Positions 47,029 through 55,566 of a stretch of 64,000 bases of DNA are shown piece after piece. The notes beneath the pieces are model-generated. The model had not been told where the DNA came from. It searched no databases and worked only from the letters and a program-made list of their open reading frames with translations. A program made the position numbers and the translations under genes. Source of the stretch: Venturia oleaginea (lineage: Eukaryota > Ascomycota > Dothideomycetes > Venturiales > Venturiaceae); assembly GCA_013176395.1 (NCBI GenBank), contig JABMLP010000013.1, positions 434,001-498,000 of the forward strand. The letters run 5' to 3'. The stretch's first letter is position 1; each line of letters starts with the position of its first letter.

Positions 47029-47495
47029 GTTCGCAAGGAGTTGTTCGAATAACGTCTGATCTGTGTATAGATGAATCCAGAAGAGATGAGAAACCGATCT
47101 TGGCTGCCTCAACTCAAAACTCGGCACCACAAACTTGAAGTAAACGAGGCAGCTAGACTCAACGGCCTTCCAACGATTCACCCAAAATCCTGCTCACGAC
47201 CGGACCGTTTGCAAGCAATTGACTCATGCTACATTTCTGTTTACTATATAATGTCAACGTCACAATTGAAGAGACCATCCGTGAAAACTTCAGAGTGGAC
47301 ATGGCCGCTGCGATCGGAATGGTAGTTGGTATCACAGCTTTCATCTGGCTGTCATTTCTCTTCTGTGAGATACGGAATTGATGGCACAGAAGAAGAGAGG
47401 AAAAGAGAAGAGAGCATGATGAAGAGGTTGAGTTAAGCATGATTTCTGGGGCGAGGCTGGAACTTCAGAGTATGAAAGGCTAAGCCCTGTATTTA
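47029..47495. other. intergenic, no gene seen
   Basis: Upstream region of copy H and 3' region of copy I. No other feature recognised. Confidence 0.4.
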
Positions 47496-47915
47496 TCATT
47501 GCTCGCGACGCCGGTTAAAAGCTTCCGATAATCCCCTATTTCTTCTCACACTCGCAACTGCGTCGAGTAACGCATCTAACCTATCACTCTGTCTCTGATG
47601 AACGTGGCAGACCTTAAACCAAAACGATCTAGGATGTCTACGAGCGCGAGGAACTTGCATGTCCCGGGGTGTGATGTACCAAGCGGATACTAGCTGTATA
47701 TATCTCGTAAGGCACTTGTAATAGTCATGTCCGATCTGCGGTCTCTGTGGCGTGCTAGAGTAGAGCGTAGTAAGATGATCCAGCTCGTTCCAATAAATGG
47801 GGTGGGCCAATACACCTCGCCATAGCTCGGGTGGTAGATTGAGAAAGCCTAGACGGCTCGGGTAGATTTGTGTGGTCTTGATATGTTGCTCGCTTCGTCT
47901 TGCGTTGGTTGTCAA
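47496..47915 (-). CDS. F-box-like short protein (copy I)
   Basis: Single-exon frame of 139 aa. The box is SRLGFLNLPPELWRGVLAHP, with a basic C-terminal half (VCHVHQRQSDRLDALLDAV). It is the most diverged copy in the window, and lacks the WxxDVxF segment of the others, so assignment is by the box alone. Confidence 0.48.
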   Translation of the reverse strand: MTTNARRSEQHIKTTQIYPSRLGFLNLPPELWRGVLAHPIYWNELDHLTTLYSSTPQRPQIGHDYYKCLTRYIQLVSAWYITPRDMQVPRARRHPRSFWFKVCHVHQRQSDRLDALLDAVASVRRNRGLSEAFNRRREQ

Positions 47916-49072
47916 TCATCGGTGGGTACTATTGTTGTTCCTTTCCATTTGCGTTGAGTTTCTCTGATCGATATGTTTTGGCCGGCGAACAAGAGACGGA
48001 TGCATCTAGCGAAGGTCTCAATATTCGAATTTGTTGAGGACGCCGAGATGATAGGGAGAAGCGGTGACCTTTTATTTTCATGTTTGGCTAAAAGCGAGAC
48101 TGGCTAGCACATCTTCGAAAGTCAAGGCGAGGGATATCCTACCATTAAACCAAAGGGACACCTTTCCGAAAACCTTTCTAAGCTATCTCACGAAGAAGAT
48201 GACTCGATCTCTATACGCTTTGTGACGGCTTGCTAGGCTACTGGAACAACCAGTGTTCAAGCACCTAACAAGGCGCCACATACACGAGCCACAGCAAGAC
48301 CTATAAGTAGGTCTTGCCCCCAGCCCCCATTTACATAGCTAACTGTAGTTCACTATCACATTTAGTCCATACCTGACCTGATTGCTACTCACGCCTTTCA
48401 TTAGTTACTACTAGCCGTGACACGCTTAGTAGCGCACTCCTCTTCCAGGTCTTCCTCGTGGCCACGCTTCAGATGACGCTTAGAACTCCCCTCGGCCAAG
48501 GACGCCTGTAGTACGACAAGTGTGCCAACTGCTTCCGGGACATGGTTTGGTGCTACTTCTGCTGGCGATTTCTTTGCTGGCCGTATTTTACGGACTCTGT
48601 TGTATTCTTCTCTCCGCCACTTAGGGCCTTGTGCCATTCGCCCAAGATGTAGGCCTGCCATGGTCCCTTCAAGCCTTAGCGAAGATGGTTGGTAAATTCC
48701 TTCCTTCGGTCCCCATTCCGTGACGTCAACAGTCTAGACTAGAATTGCCTTTGACTGTAGCAACTCGCGTGGCAGGGAGAAGAACGTGGTGCGGTTATGG
48801 TAGACAGGCAATCCCATGAGTCTTGGCTTCTTGTAAATTCAAACCGGCTTATCGAAGATCGTCCCCAATCACTTGGAAAATACAATATGCGAGGATGAAC
48901 AGATTTGATGAGATATAACAAAAGGACGTCTTATTGTTTAGAATACAATCCCAGTTAGCGTTGCGATCGGCTCGACTTGGGTTGCTAGGCAGTCCATTCC
49001 CATCTAACAATTGGCTCAGCGCGGTTGAATTGCCAAGCAGTCCGGGTACACACCCTTCCACATCTCGAATAC
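47916..49072. other. mostly non-coding, one doubtful ORF
   Basis: An 86-codon minus frame at 48401-48661 is highly charged (HLKRGHEEDLEEECATKR) but has no known domain. It may be a relic of a larger gene. The rest shows no gene or repeat that I can define. Confidence 0.35.
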
Positions 49073-49450
49073 CTAGTTGCAGTCGGCAAAGGCTCTATTC
49101 CCAGGAATTGCGGGGGTGCATCCGTTGTGGTCTTTTAAACACTTCGTGGACTATAACGCGTACAAACGCAGGTCAGTCTAGCTGTCCACGTCCACGCAGT
49201 ATCAGGTGTCTTCGAACATACCGGTGAGTCCAAACAAGGATAAGTCATTTTTCCTTTATCTGAGCCACTAGGGAGGCATGCCCCACCAGAGCCGTAATTT
49301 CCATTTGTTGTACCAGTGATGCAGTTCTAAACGTGGTTAATTCAAAGAGTTGTGAAAGTATATAGAGGCATAGTAACTGGAAGCGTAACGTACCCAGACA
49401 GCGTGGCTGGTGCCGAGGAGAGAGAGGAATGCGAACGTAGAGATCTTCAT
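49073..49450 (-). CDS. small secreted cysteine-rich protein, three exons
   Basis: Exons on the minus strand: 49450-49394, 49326-49222, 49150-49073. Both introns (67 and 71 nt) are phase 0 with GTACGT/GTATGT donors and TTTAG/TATAG acceptors. The product has 79 aa: a signal peptide (MKISTFAFLSLLGTSHA), then about 60 residues with six cysteines in NCITGT, GGACLPSG, YPCLDSP, TKCLKD, GCTPA and ADCN at the end. Six cysteines allow three disulfides, a layout common in fungal secreted effectors and antimicrobial peptides. No homologue is recognised. The clean stop just after the sixth cysteine and three matching phases support the model. Confidence 0.65.
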
Positions 49451-49830
49451 GTTGTGTGGTAGTGTGTGACAAATGGTGACGAGTTTGATCCTTCTACGTT
49501 AAACATTGAAGCTTTTTATACCTTCTGCTGCCTGCTATGCTAAATTGCCAACACAGAATTACGATCAGGCGAGACTCAGCCGCGGAGTTACGATGGCTAA
49601 TCAAACACGTCGTTTAACGTCCAACTGTCGATTACGCCCCATAAACTTGCTGATCTGTTATATGAAATCTCTACATTTGAATAGAATCTCATGGAAATCG
49701 TATGGAAATTCTACATGCCCTAATCTACTACTGTCTCGATTCTTAGTAAACCGCTCGATCGAAGGATGCGAATGTCCTCGTTAATCTGGAAAGAACAATA
49801 TTTGTAGTTTTGGAGTGATTGTTGTGGATC
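49451..49830. other. intergenic, no gene seen
   Basis: Upstream region of the secreted-protein gene, AT-rich. Nothing else recognised. Confidence 0.4.
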
Positions 49831-50083
49831 GTGCATCAACGTCGACAATCTCGACTTTTAACTGACTGACTAACTGAGTGAGTGTTTTTGAGAGCTCTAT
49901 TCTATGGCGGAACCTAGCTGAAACACGTAGATTAGTTAAATCTTACCCTTTGAGTATATAGTAATAAGATCTCTTCTAAAAAGCCTGGGTATATAGCTGT
50001 AAAAGCCTCTGGAACGGTCGTAATCCGAGTCCTTAGTCGTCAATACATTACTTTGGCGTAGATTACAATTGCGGGCGTTACTC
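49831..50083. repeat. MITE-like repeat family, copy 1
   Basis: Begins GTGCATCAACGTCGACAATC and ends GCGGGCGTTACT. It shares with the next copies a GAGTGAGTGTTTTTGAGAGC block, a CCTAGCTGAAACACGTAGAT block and an AAAAGCCT block. About 250 bp, AT-rich, no ORF. Confidence 0.7.
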
Positions 50084-50170
50084 AATGGACCGGACAAAAA
50101 ACTTGGGAACGCAGACTTTGATACACAATGGACAATACTGTTGTTTGTGCATCAATGTGATATTATCGTT

Positions 50171-50437
50171 TGTGTATCAACGTGGATATTCCAACGTTCT
50201 TTGACTGACCAGATCTTCTATTCCAGCCAGCAGCTCTACCGCATAGCAGCAGCTCTACCGCATAGCAGCGAAGCCTGGCCGAAACACGTTGATCAATTAA
50301 TTTCAACCCATGTGTAATTAGAACTCCTCCAAGCAGGCTCGGGATATCTATAAAAAGCCTCGGGAACGGTCCTGTCCTAAAAACCCGGCTATTAATATAT
50401 CATCTCAGCGTCGATTAAAATTGGGGACGTCACTAAG
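50171..50437. repeat. MITE-like repeat family, copy 2
   Basis: Same order of blocks as copy 1 (GTGTATCAACGTGGATATTC, then CCTGGCCGAAACACGTTGAT, then AAAAAGCCTCGGGAACGGTC), diverged. An internal 20-bp direct duplication (AGCAGCTCTACCGCATAGC, twice) lies near 50230-50268. Confidence 0.65.
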
Positions 50438-50711
50438 TTCCCAAACATTCTGGCTAAAGTCGGAATCGTCTGAAAGCCGCAGAGATCCACCGCCGTATTC
50501 AACGTAGCTAACACAGCGCACCAACTACCTTGCCAAAATAAAATCCCAGCTTCACACAAATATCTGAAGTCCTAGGAATTTAAGACCGATAAATAAGGAC
50601 TTGGATAGGCAGTAGGACTCGCATGCCAAATAGAATATTAGTTATCTCCTAAAAGAAAATGTGTAGAAATCTGAGGGCTGCTCCATGAAAATTACTCTTG
50701 TCTCAATTTTG

Positions 50712-51035
50712 TTTATGCACCAACGTGGACAATCCACAGATTTGTGAGTAATTTTTCTAAGTGATTCTGGGAGAGCAACGCCCGCAACTCTGATCTACGA
50801 CAGGGTAATGTATTGACCCAGTCAGCCAAGGACGGCCAAGGACTCGGATAGGACTGCTCTAGAGTCTTTTAAGATATACCAAGCCTTTTCAAAGGGGTTC
50901 TTATATTACTAGAGAGGTGGGAATTAACTGATCTACGTGCTCTAGCTAGGTTTTGCTGTGGGGAAGAGCTCTCAGAATCACTCACGAAGTCACTCAAAAA
51001 TCCATGGATCGTCCACGTGGATGGTTGATGCACAA
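50712..51035. repeat. MITE-like repeat family, copy 3 (inverted), with terminal inverted repeats
   Basis: Lies in the opposite orientation to copies 1 and 2. The left end (50712-50776) and right end (50966-51034) are inverted, imperfect copies about 65 bp long (CACCAACGTGGACAATCCA against TGGATCGTCCACGTGGATGG). The inner part matches copy 1 in reverse. This copy defines the element as about 320 bp with long inverted termini. Confidence 0.65.
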
Positions 51036-51049
51036 GTCACAATACTTAT

Positions 51050-51205
51050 ATAGGTATAATTATCAATCGACCCATTGCGGGCAGACTAATGTACGAAAAC
51101 CTACCGGAGGAAAAGGGATATAAAAAGCCTCCGGAAAAAAGTTTTTAACTATTAATGTATAGAACGCCTACGCGTACCTAATCGGAATCGCGGGCATTAC
51201 TCCGT
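51050..51205. repeat. MITE-like repeat family, partial copy 4
   Basis: Only the distal part is present: ATATAAAAAGCCTCCGGAA through GCGGGCATTACTCCG, in the orientation of copies 1 and 2. Confidence 0.5.
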
Positions 51206-51274
51206 CAACCAGTTGAATAAAATGGTGTCCACGGGCTTTCATCACTGCCATCATTTATTTTTCCGACAGTTACA

Positions 51275-51531
51275 ATGCATCTCTCTACCTTTATTTTCTC
51301 CGCAACTGCACTGTGAGTATGACCTACTCTTCTAATTCTCCAAGGCCCGATCTGATATTTCATAGCACCGGAATCGTATGCGCTCAGCAGACTGTACCAA
51401 CTAATGTGGGTTGCTGCAACTGAAGGAACAACGACGCTTGGAAGCCGGTTGGAACAGCTACATGCTGTCCGACAATAGGTGGGAAAGTGGTGAACAATGT
51501 TGGGTCTCTGCATGTTACCGTAGTAGGTTAA
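51275..51531 (+). pseudogene. small secreted cysteine-rich protein gene with one in-frame stop
   Basis: Exons 51275-51312 and 51366-51531 with a 53-nt GT-AG intron, phase 2. It starts with a signal peptide (MHLSTFIFSATALTGIVCA). Paired cysteines follow (VGCCN), then TGA at 51421-51423, then the same frame continues with WKPVGTATCCPTIGG and a beta-rich end to TAA at 51529. The two CC pairs fit a small disulfide-rich secreted protein. The stop probably inactivates it unless an alternative splice avoids it. Confidence 0.55.
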
Positions 51532-52077
51532 TCATTTCTATTAGCCGTGAGAGAGGGCTGACGGTTTCAAGTGCCAGAAACAGCAGGTGCTAGGGACCAA
51601 CCCTTACAAACCCTTTAGTGAATGTTGCAAGGGCGAGGGAATTAAGAAGGGGACGAATGATTGGACTATATGCGGCCCTCCTCTTTAAGACTTGCTGAGG
51701 TATTTGAGAGGCAATGAAGGAGATAGCTCGATTACATTAGCTTCAATCCCTCTCTTCCTGGTTAGGATACCCCCATACACCCACCAATTCTTCCAGAAGT
51801 TCGAACTTCGCCTTGTGAGATGTGACCATGAGAAAAATTTACGACCTATGCGACGCCGAAGCAATACGACGAAGGATGCTGATACTAAAGAACGTAGATT
51901 CTCATGACACACCTCTGCACATTCTAAGTCTAGAACAAGGTTGCAATAGGGTTGTCGAATCTACGTTCTTCAGCCTTCCAACTCCAATAAACAATTATCC
52001 ATCACTGTGTTGTGTCCTCGGAAAGTTTTAAATCACTTCTCAATACCAACAACACCTACCTCCAAATCGCCATCCCA
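51532..52077. other. intergenic with a 14-bp inverted repeat
   Basis: No gene seen. AAGAACGTAGATTC (51888-51901) and GAATCTACGTTCTT (51957-51970) are a perfect inverted repeat with a 55-nt loop. The last 14 bases (52064-52077) are one copy of the target-site duplication of the next element. Confidence 0.55.
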
Positions 52078-53684
52078 CTGATTGATTGATTGATTTTATC
52101 CTACTCGGTTGCAGCCGCTTAATCACGCAGCTATGTCCGGTTAGGAGGACTTCATCAGACAGCCGACACGTGATAGATTATATAGTCCACCGCGCCCCAC
52201 TTCGCCCCGTTCACTGAAACAAGACCAGCTGTCCCCTCGGTCCTCCCTCTTTTCCCTTAACCAGTATCTCCAAATGCCCGCTGGCTCTTGTAGATACTGG
52301 TCACTCTGCTAGTATATCTGTGCTATGTAGACTCAAGAGGCAATGCCTCGTGTTTCGCTATCCTTCTATCTACAGTCTCTCTCTAGTGCTCAGCTTTGTC
52401 TATCTGTTTCGCCTTATCCCTCAAGGCCAATGGGTTCCCTAAGTATGTTTCTGCTTGTGAAAGTTGCCTTGCACCAGATTCCCATGCGGCAGTGTATTTG
52501 GTTGTGTGATGCTGGAGACAATAGTAACCATCGAAGTCGTGATTTCGCTGCTTGGGTGTGATACTCCGGGTATGCCCGTAGACGAGGCTGTCTGGTAGCT
52601 GCCGTATTGTATGGCGCTGATCGTGCTATAGACCTGCCGTCTTATCGTCGGAGCCTACCTGCTGCTAGTCGCTCTCCCTGCTTGCTATATCGCGCTCCTA
52701 CTCTTGCCAATGCCATAACTGGGACGCAACAGTCTGGGGAGAGGCTCAAGGCTACGTCTGCTGGCTTGTAGGGAGGGGATTTGCCGCCAATAAGCTCCTT
52801 CTATACGTCCTTACTGCTTACTGTGTTACGCACCTACTCTTGCCAATGCCATAACTGGGAGGCAACAGTTTGGGGAGAGGCTCAAGGCTCTGGACATCAG
52901 CTTGCAGCAGGACGGTTTGCGGAGACGATAGTAGATGAGGTTCTCTAGCAGCTGCCGTATCGTGTCGCACCAATTGTGTTGTAGACCTGTCGTCTTATAG
53001 TCGGAGCCTCTCTGCTGCTAGTCGCTCTCCCTGCTTGCTATATCGCGCACCTACTCTTGCCACTGCCATAACTGGGACGCAACAGTCTGGGGAGAGGCTC
53101 AAGGCTACGTCTGCTAGCTTATAGGGAGGGGATTTGCCGCCAATAGGCTCCTTCTATGCGTCCTTACTACTTACTGTGTCGCGCACCTACTCTTGCCAAT
53201 GCCATAACTGGGAGGCAACAGTTTGGGGAGAGGCTCAAGGCTCTGGGCAACAGCTTGTAGCAGGACGGTTTGCCAAGACGTTGGGAGAGGTTGTCTAGTC
53301 GTTGCAGTGGTGTGTGGTGCCGATTGTTGCACACCGGGCGTCTGGTGTTTGAGTTGTGTTGAAGATATTGCCGTTCTAGCAGTGACTCGTCGACTCGGAG
53401 CGTTGCAGTGTCATCTGGGGTGATGGACTAGCCGAGAGATAGTGACTAGATGGTTGCTGTTGTCTTTGGTGGACGCATCGTTCGTGTAGCTTGCTCATGT
53501 ATTCGTCTGCTTGCTCTGCCGTGGCCGCGACGGCGACTCTAGAGGTATCTCATCGACGCTGAGGGACGCGCGATGGCCTCTAGAGGTCGGAGCGGCCACT
53601 GGCAGAGGTGTTTTGATGATCTTTAGATGATACTTCTGTAAATTCCAAAAATTGAGTTCTCGCTGTGTGTGCTGTTCCATTCTT
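52078..53684 (-). mobile_element. non-autonomous LINE-2-related element, copy C, full length with 14-bp TSD
   Basis: On the minus strand the element starts near ACAGCACACACAGCGAGAAC (like the LINE-2 5' end). It ends with LINE-2-like 3' sequence and the tail GATAAAATCAATCAATCAAT (reading back from 52081). AAATCGCCATCCCA flanks it exactly on both sides (52064-52077 and 53685-53698), proving a complete insertion by target-primed reverse transcription. No ORF1 or ORF2 remains. The middle has a motif (CTACTCTTGCCAATGCCAT on plus) four times, at about 52697, 52833, 53050 and 53186. Spacings of 136, 217 and 136 show a 353-bp tandem duplication. Copy A has the motif only twice. Confidence 0.82.
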
Positions 53685-53794
53685 AAATCGCCATCCCAAC
53701 CGACCGATATATGCGCGCGCCTTGTGACGGCACGGCACGTGACCTTTAAATCACGTTCCGTGGCTCGTGCACTTTCTCTACTTAGTTGGAGTTT

Positions 53795-53807
53795 CCTTAC
53801 GAAACTC
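53795..53807. repeat. left target-site duplication of LINE-2
   Basis: CCTTACGAAACTC, identical to 59707-59719 at the other end of LINE-2. Confidence 0.92.
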
Positions 53808-53934
53808 GAAAAACACCACAACAGCGAGAACTGAGATCTTTGAAACTGAATAATTATAACGCAAATACACATCGCCTCAAGAGGGCTCAGGTTGTTCTAG
53901 GCTCGACGCGTCGCCCAGCGCGTAGAAACGAGAG

Positions 53935-55566
53935 ATGACAATACCGTGGCCTCAAGAGGTGGTCTGGCCGACCGGACTTCATGAGCACGCTACACAAATC
54001 ACAAGGCACCTTCGAAACGCATTACTCTACCTCGAAAGCGGACAGGCTCTACCTGTACCCCCAGACCAAATAAAGGCAATTATCACGACGATGTTGCCCT
54101 TGATTGCAAAGGCCCAAAGGACCCCCGATATGACAACCGTCCACGATCAACTACGCATTATACACACTGAGATGACTCAAGACACAAAGGAAACGGCGAA
54201 GGAGATAGCTGGGATAAAGGGAGAACTTAAAGCTCTGAGAACAGACACACAGAAGAACATCACTATTGGTGAGGAAGCGAAAACGGCAGCGAAAGAGGCA
54301 ACAGAGGTGGGCAAGATCGTTGCAGGAATAGCGAGTGATATCAAGAACAAAGGGACACAATTCCAAACAGGCATGCCAATGAGCTATGCTGCTGCCGCTA
54401 CCCGAGGAGGGTTAGCTACAAGCACACATAGCATACAAACCCAAAGTGTCAAGACTCCCGCGACGGTCCGACGTGAGATTATCGTAAACATCAGGAACGC
54501 ACAAACGATCCAGAGCCTGCGCGCAATGAATCCACGCAATTTAAAAGCCCACGTTGACCGAGCCATTTCCCAAAGTCAAAACGAACATATAGCCAATCTA
54601 AAGATCATGTCTGCTAACCAGCTCAAAAGCGGAGATCTGAGCATCAGAACGGCGACAAATAGTGAAATGCAGCTTCTCAGACAATTCACGGAGGACTGGA
54701 CCCCACGTATTGGGAACGGGACGTCAGTACGAAATCCAACGTATGGCGTTCTTGTACATGGCATACGTACTAGTACGATGAATACAGACAAATTCGAGGA
54801 AACTAGAGACGCCATTCTGCAAGACAATAAGCCGTTTATTCCAACCGCGGACATCAAATACATTGGATGGTTGACCCGGAAGGCGCCAACAAAAGCGATG
54901 TCGTCGGTCATCATCGAGTTCACCAAGCCTGAGGACGCAAACAAGATCATCGATGAAGGTCTGGTGTGGCAAGGGGAGATGTGTCAAAGCGAACGATATG
55001 AGAGACAATGCCGACTGAAGCAGTGCTTTCAGTGCTACAAATACGACCACATAGGAACTCAATGCAAAGCAGCGAAAACATGTGGCTACTGTGCGCAAGA
55101 ACATAGTTCTAGGGACTGCCCTTCGAAGACTGGACAGACCACACCTAGGAAATGCGCCAACTGCCAGGGAGCCCATGAAGCATGGAGTCAACAATGCCCA
55201 ACTAGGAAGGAGGAACTCACTCGGACAAAGGCAGCGTACGCGAACAGACCTCGGTATCACCCTACGATGTTCACCTGTGATGAAATACCTATTCAAAATT
55301 CCGCCCGAGAACCTCCTGGAAGAACGAGGTCAACCACAGACCTGACCTCACGCCAAGGGCCAAGGACCAGAGGGATGCAACTATTACCTGGAAATGGACA
55401 AAAGAGACCTGCTCCAGGAGACAAGGAGAACGAAGGATCACACCAGAGTCAAAGGCCACAAAGAGCAACGAAGATGTCGAGGAGGGCGTTTGAGGCGCTA
55501 GAGGGCAATACCCTAACATGTAGAAACACACAATACATGGAAATCGATGAGGACTCGGATCTATGA
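53935..55566 (+). CDS. LINE-2 ORF1, gag-like RNA-binding protein
   Basis: 543 aa, open. It binds the element RNA to form the ribonucleoprotein. The N-terminal third is helical and probably coiled coil (ETAKEIAGIKGELKAL). The middle resembles an RRM-like LINE ORF1 core. Three CCHC knuckles follow: CFQCYKYDHIGTQC, CGYCAQEHSSRDC, CANCQGAHEAWSQQC. The tail is basic and rich in Pro and Gln. The stop codon overlaps the ORF2 start as ATGA (55563-55566), which suggests termination-reinitiation for ORF2 translation. Confidence 0.92.
   Translation: MTIPWPQEVVWPTGLHEHATQITRHLRNALLYLESGQALPVPPDQIKAIITTMLPLIAKAQRTPDMTTVHDQLRIIHTEMTQDTKETAKEIAGIKGELKALRTDTQKNITIGEEAKTAAKEATEVGKIVAGIASDIKNKGTQFQTGMPMSYAAAATRGGLATSTHSIQTQSVKTPATVRREIIVNIRNAQTIQSLRAMNPRNLKAHVDRAISQSQNEHIANLKIMSANQLKSGDLSIRTATNSEMQLLRQFTEDWTPRIGNGTSVRNPTYGVLVHGIRTSTMNTDKFEETRDAILQDNKPFIPTADIKYIGWLTRKAPTKAMSSVIIEFTKPEDANKIIDEGLVWQGEMCQSERYERQCRLKQCFQCYKYDHIGTQCKAAKTCGYCAQEHSSRDCPSKTGQTTPRKCANCQGAHEAWSQQCPTRKEELTRTKAAYANRPRYHPTMFTCDEIPIQNSAREPPGRTRSTTDLTSRQGPRTRGMQLLPGNGQKRPAPGDKENEGSHQSQRPQRATKMSRRAFEALEGNTLTCRNTQYMEIDEDSDL

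Noticed and set aside
51888..51970. 14-bp inverted repeat as a transcription terminator or small MITE
   Set aside because: Isolated hairpin with 55-nt loop, no TSD; eukaryotic context gives no reason to call a terminator.
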